A stretch of DNA of 64,000 bases, from the NCBI GenBank assembly GCA_963210315.1, contig OY723291.1, positions 1,178,001-1,242,000 on the forward strand, read 5' to 3'. A program made the translations under genes and the position numbers. Position 1 is the first letter of the stretch. Each line of letters starts with the position of its first letter. The notes beneath the pieces are model-generated. The model was not told where the DNA came from. It worked only from the letters and a program-made list of their open reading frames with translations, and did no database searches. Shown here piece by piece: positions 52,501-61,500 of this stretch. This DNA is from Rhynchopus euleeides (lineage: Eukaryota; Euglenozoa; Diplonemea; Diplonemida; Diplonemidae).

Positions 52501-54239
52501 TCCGGGCGGGGGATACGCCAAGCCAGGTGGAGTCGGCGCTGTCCAGGCTGTGGGATGGCATTGTGGATAAGGCTATCAAGAGGCTTCTTGCGGAGACGTG
52601 CCAGAATCTCGCAGGCATGGGGGAGGGGTGTTACGCAGAGGCGGCGGACCGTGGGGTTCCGGTGGAGATCGGGCGGAAGAAGTTCTTCATCGTGTTCCTG
52701 GGGGACCACCATGCGGCGGGGAGGGGGAGCCGGGGCTCGCGGCTCCCGGAGACGGGGGAGCCGTTCCCGATGCAGAGCTTTGCAAACTTCAAGTTCTTCC
52801 AGGATATGAGCAGGGCCGCGCAGATTGTGAGGGTGTCCAGCTCCAAAGCGGGGAGGGGCGGCGATGTGATATGCTGCGAGGCTCTGAAGCGGATCCGCCT
52901 GGCGACACACCTCCGGCACGACCCCACGCAACCCCGCCCGCCCCACCTCACACACTTCGTGCGCAGCACGGCACCCGCAGCCCACGCCCTCCTCGCCGGG
53001 CTCCAGTCGGGGCAGCTGCACGCCACTGCCTTCCATAAGCTCCACTCCCGCGGCATCACCTCAGGCCTCTCGAGACAGCGCGTCGCCTGGGAATACGCCG
53101 CAGCCGACCTGGCCGACCTCCTCGCTGCTGCGCAGCACCCCAGCGAGATTGCACCGGATGTCACCCCCGCAGTGCAGGCGTGGCTGGCCTGGGTCGGGCG
53201 GTCCGACCCCGCGGTGCTCCGCACGGTGCAGTCGGTGCGGCAGGGCATCCTCGCCGGGCTCCAGGAGAGGTTCGCCTCCGCGCTGCCCGGGTATTTCGAC
53301 GGGCCCCACTGTGTGTCTGATGTCCTCACCTTCGGGAGTGCCGCGGTGGGCCTCGCTGACCCCTCCCGATTCGACGTGGATGTCTGCGTCAGGCTGGAGC
53401 TGCGGGAGGGCGTGGGTGGCACACACAGCAACCCCGTGGAGAACATCTCGCTGCTGGGGCACGTCACGCCGACACGCCAGGAATACGCAGAGTGCAAAGA
53501 GATGGAGGGGAGGTATCTCCTGAGCATGGCAGATGTGCTGCGCCAGGCAGGCGCCATCGGGGATGTCGACCCGGTTATTGCGGCGCGGGTCCCCGTGGTG
53601 CGTGGGACTGTGGGGGGTGTGCCGATCGACATCACGGTGCGGACCCTCGGGTGCATCAACACACGCCTCTTCGGGGAGTACCTGCAGCGGTTCCCCCTGC
53701 TGAGGCCTCTCATCCTCCTCATCAAGAAGTGGGGTGCCTGGTCTGGGGTCCGCTCTGCGGACATCGGGAAGTTCACCCCCTACATCCTGCAGCTGATGGC
53801 GGTGTACTACCTGGTGCAGAAGGGGCACCTCCCCCCTATCGACCTCGGCGACAGCGGGGCTGGCTACATCCAAGGGGAAGGGCGGAACCCTTTGCCCCAG
53901 CCTGCGGCCTATCCCTCGGTGTGTTCGGGGGAGACGAAGAAGGTGATGGGTCTGTTCGCGGGCTTCCTGCGGTACTTCGGCACGGAGTTCGACTGGGAGG
54001 CCGACGTGGTGTGCATCCGGAGGTGCGGTGCGGGCGCCGCGGCGGTGCGGAAGGCAGAGCTCGACGGCTGGGGGGAGTCGCCCTGCTGCATCCGGGACCC
54101 CTTCGAGGACAACCTGAACCTGGGGAAGCGGACCACCATGAAGATCGTCCTCGAGACGCGGAGGAGGTGCCTTCTCACCCTCGTGTCGCTGCGGGAGGGT
54201 GACTTTGCCAAGGTGTTCGAAGGCCCGGAGGTGGTGTAG
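49560..54239 (+). CDS. TatD - Mut7-C - TUTase fusion, 1,559 aa
   Basis: A single uninterrupted frame. Residues ~15-275: TatD metal-dependent nuclease of the TATDN1 type (TAGVHPCEA, GETGLDYH, LYLHERG, LLHCFNN, LLETDSPHL; the N-terminal box is DGAPNLTS, like the DIGxNLTD of eukaryotic members). Residues ~370-640: disordered, with Ser and Gln runs. Residues ~658-806: Mut7-C, a PIN-like RNase domain (PHDLSKLCKQLRGMGIDTVI) plus its zinc ribbon (CSVCNSNKW...CGGCHKLYWEGG); the late acidic box reads LLMRNSKHF where active members have TRD, so activity is doubtful. Residues ~1200-1545: terminal nucleotidyltransferase with FGSAAVGL, DVDVCV (two metal Asp), PIDITV (third Asp), the LIKKWGAWSGV helix and PFEDNLNLGK, the TUTase signature. 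It probably trims and tails RNA 3' ends. Cell location not evident. Confidence 0.88.
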   Translation: MRGAGGKDAIQLAAIPVSDVDGAPNLTSGLTDCGVNICSLSGSAKATHLTLRRAAESGVRAMILVGSNIKSSTACLKVAEDPEFQRYGIRLYTTAGVHPCEASSWTGAAYQDLKALLAHPLCVAVGETGLDYHVKAYSKPPAKHLQKWVFGMQADLAVETGKPLYLHERGQGAAEDVLAALRSHGVSPKRCLLHCFNNGGGVLQEVLCGGMRISLSGHITMRTHDRGIVLRHAVSSAARGGPASLHRFLSSVLLETDSPHLLPDPIKRKARSLHTDTLPQDTEVAMPPNEPAYLPCVAMALASLLIDAAGCPAVSSAVMELIEHLEQEGDTVAETAEGVIPRHNAGWGPDGLARQERVSGSEEGGGEVVRIASLLARMSSRSAAEFFGFDVADAGYTRYYKMSNIRYDKAKKQAPSPAKPKQTLPVEGVSGTQQITPNGGCDATATEAATAQGATTTPSSPPPPGRSPASVAPSSSSSSSSSSSSGSSPAVAGATPPPFDLDAQPAGVLPSPPTAQQQQQQQQQLPPLPGCPVVLAVAPQGAGGVIPQGGKMAYYTLVETDAGAEEEGGGAPTPRRTFVPLPGGFPTAGSAPASVMTNVVEAARHLVGGGPLGLEDANSTHPAAPPGLRESTPPGEVGVGENVGMSNVAPGGGGGGARHRFVVPHDLSKLCKQLRGMGIDTVITPNSRLQSMAQQAEAEGRVLLMRNSKHFQKKLDDGLLSGVQWARLGSDIAAVQAKQALMLFGIRPSRKDLQKRCSVCNSNKWIRELSENVKNEVEESVWRAHKKLWRCGGCHKLYWEGGIYKRAKAHFTAMYLNGGDGAPQGAGPDAQPGSSSSSNQRAKHRGPRAKEEKEGRAAHPQLPSPPQAPGCDRSRVAVGRAFSKREVHLVLIHQRYGVCLFEGTDQVANLVETGRLRDQQQQQPKAAASGGGGATAAAAVQPLSLSYTQGVWGLPYSKILLDQGDVSAFTQSYQTLRESRVRAGDTPSQVESALSRLWDGIVDKAIKRLLAETCQNLAGMGEGCYAEAADRGVPVEIGRKKFFIVFLGDHHAAGRGSRGSRLPETGEPFPMQSFANFKFFQDMSRAAQIVRVSSSKAGRGGDVICCEALKRIRLATHLRHDPTQPRPPHLTHFVRSTAPAAHALLAGLQSGQLHATAFHKLHSRGITSGLSRQRVAWEYAAADLADLLAAAQHPSEIAPDVTPAVQAWLAWVGRSDPAVLRTVQSVRQGILAGLQERFASALPGYFDGPHCVSDVLTFGSAAVGLADPSRFDVDVCVRLELREGVGGTHSNPVENISLLGHVTPTRQEYAECKEMEGRYLLSMADVLRQAGAIGDVDPVIAARVPVVRGTVGGVPIDITVRTLGCINTRLFGEYLQRFPLLRPLILLIKKWGAWSGVRSADIGKFTPYILQLMAVYYLVQKGHLPPIDLGDSGAGYIQGEGRNPLPQPAAYPSVCSGETKKVMGLFAGFLRYFGTEFDWEADVVCIRRCGAGAAAVRKAELDGWGESPCCIRDPFEDNLNLGKRTTMKIVLETRRRCLLTLVSLREGDFAKVFEGPEVV

Positions 54240-55263
54240 GCAGTCAACACGCCTGTGGGATGCCAGCAGCGTGCAGTGCGCTGTGGTGGTGTGGTGTGGT
54301 GCACGGTTGGTTGAGGGGGAAAGCAGAGGGTGTGTGTGTGTGGGGGGGTGGTGGGGGGGGGAAGGGGGGTTGAGGGGGGTGGGTGAGGTGAGGCGATCAC
54401 GTTTTGAGTTGTGATGTGTAGGCCTGCGCTGGGGATCACGGGCTGCATGTGTGTGTGTTGTGGTGTATGCCACGGAGGCCTGTTCGCAGCGCAGCGTCAT
54501 GTGGTGTGTGTGGTGTTGCCTTCAGGGGAACATGCCGTGTGTGTCAGTGGAGGTGGCATCAGCGTTCGCTCGGTGTGTCCTGCATTCAACAACAAAGGTT
54601 AACGTGTGTGTGCCAGAGTCAGTCGCCCTCGTTCGATTAATGGCTAGCTTCTGTTGGCCGGCAAACAAAATGTCGGCAAACTAGATTCCCAGCGCCAGAG
54701 TCTCTTTTTAGCCCTCCCCTTTCCCACGGCCCGATTTGCCCCGTCGGTTGGACAGGCTTTGGCGTCTATCCACACAGCCAGAGCAGTTGCCGATGGTCGT
54801 AAATCAGGGTGACCTGCGTGACGCACCTTCAGTGTTCTATGGGTGTTCATAGTTTTGTCCGGCACCCTCCCACCCTGCCTCGCCCTCAAAGGGGTTGTTT
54901 TGTGGGAGGGCTGTGCGTTGCGCGTTGCAGCGTTGGTTTGATCGATCTCATAAAGCCCACACCGACCACACGCCTGTGCAATGCCCCTCAATGCGGCAAC
55001 GCACCCACTTCAGATAACTGCTGGCAACGCACAGCTGGCTATATAATGGGTGCGCGCAAAACCAGACCACCAGACCCGACACAGCCGGAGGTGCGGAAAC
55101 CCAACCCACCGGGGGTTCCCCCACCCGCCTCACCCCATTCCACCCCGATCATCATGGGTGCAGATTGCCGCACTATGTGTTTTGTGTCTCTGCAGCTCAC
55201 ACCGCACCGTACGATCCCCAGACACCCCCACCCACAGGCTGTGCCGGGGTGTTCCAAGGAAAC
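54240..55263. other. Intercistronic region with repeat copy
   Basis: GT-rich DNA (54280-54560), then the short dispersed repeat (54549-54613). Nothing gene-like. Acceptor TGTCTCTGCAG ends at 55195; a second AG is at 55231. Confidence 0.5.
54549..54613 (+). repeat. Short dispersed repeat, copy 3
   Basis: GGAGGTGGCATCAGCG, then TTCGCTCGGTGTG, AACAACAAAGG and TTAACGTGTGTGTG. About 310 bases after the TUTase-fusion stop, same strand as the genes. Confidence 0.75.
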
Positions 55264-56277
55264 ATGTCCCGCCAGACCATCACGGACACACGTGGGCTCT
55301 ACGTGCCCCCACAGGAGGAGGTGTGCGCTTCCTTCCGCGAGGCGTTGGAGCGGAATTACAAAGAGTTCGATGTGCGTGTGGGGCCATGCCCTGACCTGCG
55401 CCAGTTCGGGCTCGCCGCCCCTGGGCTGGGCGGCAGGTGCGACTACGCAGAGTGCGGGTCTGTCCACAAGTCGATGTTCAACCCCGACAGGCAGCACGAT
55501 GTTTACACCCTTGGCGAGGTCTCCTCAGTCATGAAACGCCCCGACGCGTTTGTCATCGGCGCCGGTGCTGGGAGCACCTCCGAGTTTGGCCTGAACTGCG
55601 AATGGACTGGCAACGCCACGCTGAAGGACGGGAAGGTCGAGGAGAACCTGTCGCGCGTTGCCTACGTCACCGACATGTCGAAGCTGCCGAAGCCCTACGC
55701 GGTGCGCATGGCGGACCACCGGGGTCAGGTGGGGTGCATCGGCAACCTGCTGTTCTCCGAGGGGCTCGCCTCGGGCGAGGTCATCCAGATCCGCGCAAAG
55801 CACAGGCGGGCAGAGCGCAACTGGTCTGACGACCCGCACGACCAGGAGTTCATCCGCATCCTCCGCACGGCGCTTGCAGAGAAGTACCCCCAGATGACGA
55901 AGCACGTCGTGCTGGGTGGCGTGGTGTTGGTGCAGCAGGGCCGCACAGTTACTCACGTTATGCCCCCGTATTTCCCGCCGGCAGGTGCGACTCCGGGCAA
56001 GTCGTTCCCCGACATGGGGGGGTGGGCGGAGTGCTTCTACTACTCGGACAACAAGCTGGTGGGGGCGACGACTATCATGAACCACCAAGGGCGTGGGCTC
56101 CCCGCAGAGCACGGGCAGTACCGCCTCGACCACACCCACTTCTTCACCCAGGACAACAAGGAGGCGGGGCACTACCACTACGATGTGTCTCCCAAGGAGA
56201 TTGAGTACCTCGCATTCCTTGTGCCGGCGCAGACCGTGACGAAAATTGACAAGATTGTGGCACCCAGCAAGCTGTGA
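55264..56277 (+). CDS. C11orf54: Zinc ester hydrolase, C11orf54/DUF1907 family
   Basis: 337 aa, single exon. It follows the family from end to end: VRVGPCPDLRQF near the N-terminus, AECGS, FVIGAGAGST, IGNLLFSEGLASGEVIQI with AKHRRAERNW, THVMPPYFP, and the zinc-binding block LDHTHFFT...GHYHYDVSP followed by IEYLAFLVPA. The human relative is a 315-residue zinc enzyme with esterase activity on small model substrates; its natural substrate is uncertain. All His ligands are present, so it should be active. It is probably soluble, with no signal or membrane segment. The ATG was chosen because it follows the TCTGCAG acceptor at 55195 and the family's N-terminus aligns from about here; the longer upstream frame is 5' UTR read-through. 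Confidence 0.93.
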   Translation: MSRQTITDTRGLYVPPQEEVCASFREALERNYKEFDVRVGPCPDLRQFGLAAPGLGGRCDYAECGSVHKSMFNPDRQHDVYTLGEVSSVMKRPDAFVIGAGAGSTSEFGLNCEWTGNATLKDGKVEENLSRVAYVTDMSKLPKPYAVRMADHRGQVGCIGNLLFSEGLASGEVIQIRAKHRRAERNWSDDPHDQEFIRILRTALAEKYPQMTKHVVLGGVVLVQQGRTVTHVMPPYFPPAGATPGKSFPDMGGWAECFYYSDNKLVGATTIMNHQGRGLPAEHGQYRLDHTHFFTQDNKEAGHYHYDVSPKEIEYLAFLVPAQTVTKIDKIVAPSKL

Positions 56278-57433
56278 AGCTGGGTGAGTGGAACAAACAA
56301 AACAGCTGATGTTTGAGCACGGCCCGCAGCTCTGCCTTTTTTTTAAAAGCTGTGAGGGTGAGTCCCACCTTCTGGCAGTGATGCCAGCCATACCACTGCC
56401 CCGGGGGTGGGGTTTGGCCAGTGTTGACGATAAGTGCCAAAAATCCTAACGAAAAAAATACAGCGTCCCAGGGGGCAGGGTTGGGGGGGTCAGCCCTTGG
56501 GAAGCTTGGGCAAGAGGGTATTGGACCTGGGCGCCGCACCCCCCTGTCCCCCTGGGAACCCCTCAGACACCCCAAACAGGATGCATGCCTTATTCAAGCG
56601 AACCCACCCCCACCACCCACCCCGCCTCGCTGGCGGAGGTGGATGTGTGAGATCCGCCGCTGCCCCCCTCCCCCCCCGGTGGATCGAACACACGCTACTC
56701 CCACCCCCCCCACCCCTCGGCTCGCTTGTCTTCTTCCCCTCCTGCCTTGTCTCCTAGTCTGAGAAGGTGCTAAGTTCGTACGGAGGTGCCTCAATCTCTT
56801 CCGGCCACGGGAATGCTTAGTTGCTTCTCTCTGTGGTGCTCAAAACTATGGTGTGATGGATGCCTTCGGTTCAGAGAGGCAGGAATGTGCCTACACCTAA
56901 GTCCGTCTGTCAGTCTGTCACCCCGCCTTGCATCTTGGAGGGTTACTCTTCTGAGCGGGTGTTCTTCAGGTCCATTGGAGGTCGCGCTCACTCTGAGCTG
57001 AGAACTCTAAAAAAATGCATAAAAAAGGTGAGAGTGCCCTGAGTGAAAGGCTGAACAGCGAAGGGGGTAAACGGAATGATGCCCCCCCCCCCCCGTCCGA
57101 TCTCGCCCTGTGGTGTTCCCCTCGTCTTCTCACAGCCCCTCCTTCTCTGCAGCAAGGGCTTTGGCCCTGTGGGAGTGTGTGCATCTGGGGTTGCCTCTGC
57201 GCATATTTGCCCCAGCTCCGGCACCGATTCAGCGATGATATTATTCCGCGTGTGTGCGTGTGCCCCCACCCCCACACGGTGGCCTGGTCGGGGTTTTGAC
57301 CAGGTGGTTGACCAGGCCAGAATTGAGCAGGCGGGTTGCAGCCATTTTCCCCTGTACCCCCTGGTCATGACCAGGTCACAGAGGATAGGCCTGGTCAAAG
57401 CATTGGCTAGGCCACCGTGCTCCCCATTGCGTT
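56278..57433. other. Intercistronic, no gene seen
   Basis: Mixed DNA with C-runs near 56668 and 57081. No domain-like frame. CCAGGTGGTTGACCAGGCC at about 57299-57317 is part of a cluster of CTGGTC/GACCAG words (57280-57400). Confidence 0.45.
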
Positions 57434-57515
57434 GCCTCCTCCGGACAGTGGAGGTAGCACCAGAGTACGCTCGGTGCAACTTACACCAAAGCAAAAAATA
57501 GGTCAACATACGTGT
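57434..57515 (+). repeat. Short dispersed repeat, copy 4
   Basis: AGTGGAGGTAGCACCAGAG, TACGCTCGGTGCAAC, CAAAGCAAAAAATAGG and TCAACATACGTGTGTGC: the most diverged + copy. A GCGTTGCCTC word flanks it on both sides (57430 and 57549). Confidence 0.65.
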
Positions 57516-57678
57516 GTGCTTGTGCCCCTCCTCCACCCCACCCCGTTGCGTTGCCTCACAGAGGGGTCAGGTTCGAGTGAGTGAATCGCCCTGAGCTGCG
57601 GAGCTGCGGAGCTGGCCTGTCAGTAGTCCAACTGCCACTCTCCCCCCGCCCCACCCGCCCTACCCCTATTGAGCCCCA

Positions 57679-58476
57679 TCAACACCACGGCAATCGGTGT
57701 GTTCTGCACTGCTGCAACCAGCCCCACTTATGCAGGTGTACTCCCCATTTCCCCCGCCAAAGCCTGATCGCCCCCCGCAGAGAGCTGTGGAGCACCACAA
57801 GGAACAGCTGCACTGTTGTGGCCAGTTCGGGGTCCACAGTGGCACAGCACACCAGTCTCAGGAACATAGCCCAGTTCGCCTTGATGTGAGAGTGCAGGCG
57901 AGACGGCGCGATGGTGAGCATTTGCTCCAAGCCATAGGCCTCTGACTGAGGCTCGAGGGCCTTCAGTGCCACAAAATCTGTCACCACACGCACAGCCCCA
58001 AGGTACCCAGTGTTGTAGATCTCCACAAAGGTACGCAAGGCAGCAATGACATTCGTAATTGTGGTCCGAACAGACGTGCGCAAAGTTTCTTTCTGAGAGA
58101 AAGACACCAAGTACTCAATGCATGTGAAGGTGTTCCGCACAACACCCGCGACGTTCATGTTCTGGTCCTGTGTGTAGCGCGACAGTCTCCCCAGAAGGGC
58201 AACCACCTCGTACACCTGAGAAAAGTTAGCTTTCTGTTGCCTGGAGGAAAGTTTCTGGAGAAAATGAACACGCTTGTCGCTCAAGGGATCATTCTGGTCA
58301 GTGGCATCGGCACGCGACCAAACCTGTTCCCGCGTCTCCATGTGCTGAAGCCACGCAGGCCACATCTTCTCAGCCCTCTCGAACAGATCCACATATTTCG
58401 GCAACCACCGAAGCGAATGGTGGGTGCCGGGGGCCACGTAATGTGCCCCCGCCAGGTGAAATCCAATCAACAACAT
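57679..58476 (-). CDS. Helical protein or exon, minus strand, unknown
   Basis: The frame reads about 265 codons with natural composition: RWLPKYVDLFERAEKMW, FLQKLSSRQQKANFSQ, VVALLGRLSRYTQDQNMN, YNTGYLGAVRVVTDFVAL and LEQMLTIAPSRLHSHIK. It appears all-helical and is GC-rich at third positions. It is the only host-like gene on the minus strand, and its 5' end abuts (122 bases) the channel gene on the + strand. Its candidate ATG (58476) lacks a splice acceptor upstream, since that strand is G/T-rich there. It may be an exon whose first part lies elsewhere, a pseudogene or a misplaced copy. No family recognised. Confidence 0.45.
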   Translation of the reverse strand: MLLIGFHLAGAHYVAPGTHHSLRWLPKYVDLFERAEKMWPAWLQHMETREQVWSRADATDQNDPLSDKRVHFLQKLSSRQQKANFSQVYEVVALLGRLSRYTQDQNMNVAGVVRNTFTCIEYLVSFSQKETLRTSVRTTITNVIAALRTFVEIYNTGYLGAVRVVTDFVALKALEPQSEAYGLEQMLTIAPSRLHSHIKANWAMFLRLVCCATVDPELATTVQLFLVVLHSSLRGAIRLWRGKWGVHLHKWGWLQQCRTHRLPWC

Positions 58477-58597
58477 GACCCCCACACCACACCACACCAC
58501 CACCACCACACCACCACCCACCCCAGGGCCGAGGAGGCAGGCCCCCTTCCCCATGATGCCATAGGACTGACACCGGCGGGGAGTGGGGTCTCTCCGA

Positions 58598-61500
58598 ATG
58601 CCTGGCTCACCCACACGGGCACAGCCCCTGCTGTCCACATCCCAGGAGGGCTCTGCCGGGGCACTCCCCGCTGCGGCGGGCGATGCCTCCGCCTCACAGC
58701 TCGCCCCAGACCGCACGGGCGGGCCACGCACACACGACGACCCCCCAGCGCCACCCCACCTCCGCGGCGGGACAGCGGCACCCGCTGCACCACCGGGCGG
58801 GAAGGGGGGCACCGCCGCTGCAGATGAGAGCAGCAACACCAACAGCACCTCGACATCGGGGCTTCTGTCGGGGCTGAACGCGGTGCTGCTGCGGGGGAGG
58901 GGCGGCGCTGCGGGGCAGAGCGGGGGCTCCGCCCCCACGCTGCCAGACGCCGCTGCGCTCAGCGCCTCCGGCGAAGCCGGCGGGGATGCCGCGCCGAAGG
59001 ACACGGATAAGCGCCGCCTGCAGCAAATGCTGCATCTCCTGCAGAAGCCCCGCGATAAACGCGGCGACGACAGAGCCTTCCTCTCCCCACAGCCCCCGGT
59101 GTCCCCCTCCGGGGGTGTCGGGGCGCAGGGCATCCTGGGTGGCGGGAGCGGGGGTGCCGGTTCCTCTGCCGCGCCGGGAGTGAAACCCGAAGGTGTTGGG
59201 CAGGGGTTGGAGCAGACGCCATCCGGTGCGTCTTCCGGCGGAACGCAGCAGCAGCAGCAGCAGCACCACCACCACTCATCCCTGGGTGATTTCCTGCATA
59301 CGTTTCTCCACAAGAGCCAGCAGAACCCGCAGCAGGGTGGCGAGTCGGGGCAGGAGGTGGCGGAGGATCAGCAGCAGCAGCAGCATGCCCAGCCTGCGGC
59401 AGGGGTGGCCCAGCAGGAGGGGGGCGGTGTCGAAGGGGGCGACATCGAGGAGGGCCCCAGCATGGTGCGGGAGATGGCGGAGCAGCTGCGGGGCTGGCAG
59501 GTGTCCCGTGGGAGGGAGGAGGATTTCAAGGCGAAGGTGAGGGCGAAGCAGGCGTCGCTGTCGAATAGGACGGAGGTGGAGATCCCGGTGCTGTCGGTGC
59601 TGCAGTATCTCGTGAGGGAGATCAAGAAGATGCGGCTCTACCGCACCATGCCTCTCTACGTCGCCTACCTCATCTCGCTCGTGATAGTTAGCGCTCTGAC
59701 GCGGTTCGAAGGGTTTGACGGGATGGTGTACCACCATAATTTGGGTGTGCGGCAGCTTCTGCTGGCGGACATTACCACGACGCACAACGGGAATGACATA
59801 TTCTTCGACATCGACAGCCCCGAACGATATTACGAATGGCTCGGGAAGGCCGTGGAGAGCGTGTGGGATGACCTGACACCCCCCGCAGGCTCGACCCTGC
59901 AGGACAACAACATCCCCCTGGGCTACCTCCTCGTTAGGCAGTGGCGCGTCACCCCCGCAGGGGACTGTGGGAGAGGGCACAGCTTCAAGGCCCTGTCGCC
60001 CCGGGCGAAGTCAATGGCAGGTGCGCTTTGCGCCCCCGCCTACACATCATCCGGGCTGTCGGATGAGAGCTTTGGGCCAGGAGGTGCGTTCACCTCCAAC
60101 AGGAATACGCCCCTTCCGGTTGCAGGCGTTGCGGTGGACGGGATGCTCCATTCGTTTGACAACCTCGATGCGGCGTTCACCGTGCTGATCGACTATTCGC
60201 TGCCGAAGGTCACGGTGCAGGGCATGCTGCTCGCTCTGCAGCAGAACAGGTTCATAGACTACCAGACGAGGGCAATCAGCGTCGGGATGATAACCTTCAA
60301 CCAGGCTGCATCAACTTTTGTCTACTGCGAATGCTGCGTGGAGGTGACGGAGAGCGGCGTGTGGCTGCAGGTCGTGCGCTCCACCGCCTTCTCCCTGTTT
60401 GGCCTCGACACAGCTGTCGACTACTTCGTGCTGGTGCTGGACGCCATGGTCCTGCTGTTCCTCCTGGCAGACGTGGTTTTCCTCGCCGTATCCATCAAAC
60501 GGGAGCAGGACCTGAGCCTGCAGGGCTACTTCACGCTGGGGAACTGGAACATCTTCAACTTTGTCCTCCTCCTCATTGCTGGCTATTACTACTACTACAG
60601 GGTCAACATGTGGATAGAGTCGCTCTCCATCACCGACGACTACTACGAGACAACGGGTGGCCCTGCATACGGCGGGGACAGCGACAAGGCAATGCTGCAG
60701 CTCCTCAGCGACTACTCGGTGCTGAGCCACCGCTGCTTCACCTTCCTCAGCGTGCTGATGATCATGTCGTGGCTGCGCCTCTTCTCCTTCGTGCAGTACA
60801 ACGAGCGGGTCACCAGCTTCACCGACTCCGTCAAGCTTGCCCTCACGCCGCTGGTCTCCCTGGGGCTTATCTTCCTCATCGTGCTGTTCGGCTTCAGCCT
60901 CGGGGGGCACATCCTCTACGGGCATGACATCGACGGGTTCCGGGATGTCCTCAAGACATCCGGAACCCTCTCGCGTGCGCTCGTCAACGGGTATGTTGAC
61001 GAATACCCCAAGATGGCCCAGGTGCATGAGTTCTTCTCGGCGGTGTTCTTCACAAGCTTCTTCATCTTCACATGGCTGCTGCTCCTCAACATGGTGCTGG
61101 CGGTGCTGGTCGTGACCTACTCCGCAATCCACGAGCAGCGCACCGAAGAAAACCGCTGGGACCTGATGGTGCTGATCGGCGAGCTCAAGCGGTGGTGGCT
61201 GAAGATCCGCTCCAAACACCTCTCCTACCTCTGCGAGGAGGGCGACCCTGACTACGGGCGTGAGGAGAACTACCTCACCAGCAGGGTGCAGGCTGTCGCC
61301 GCACTCAAGGAATGGTTCTTCTCCGACGAAACCGCCCCAGAGTACATCAGCAAGGAGATGCTCCGCGAGCGCATCGGCGGCGAGGCTGGGTTCCTCTGCG
61401 ACGCATCGCTGGAGCAGGTGTTCCGAAAGGCGGGGCGCAAGCAGGCTGTGCGCAGCCATGCGATCCGTGTCGGGGAGAGGTGGGCATCGCAGGTGGTGTC

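Noticed and set aside
53061-54500. 479-codon minus-strand frame
   Set aside because: Antisense to the TUTase domain; His/Pro-rich shadow of GC-rich codons.
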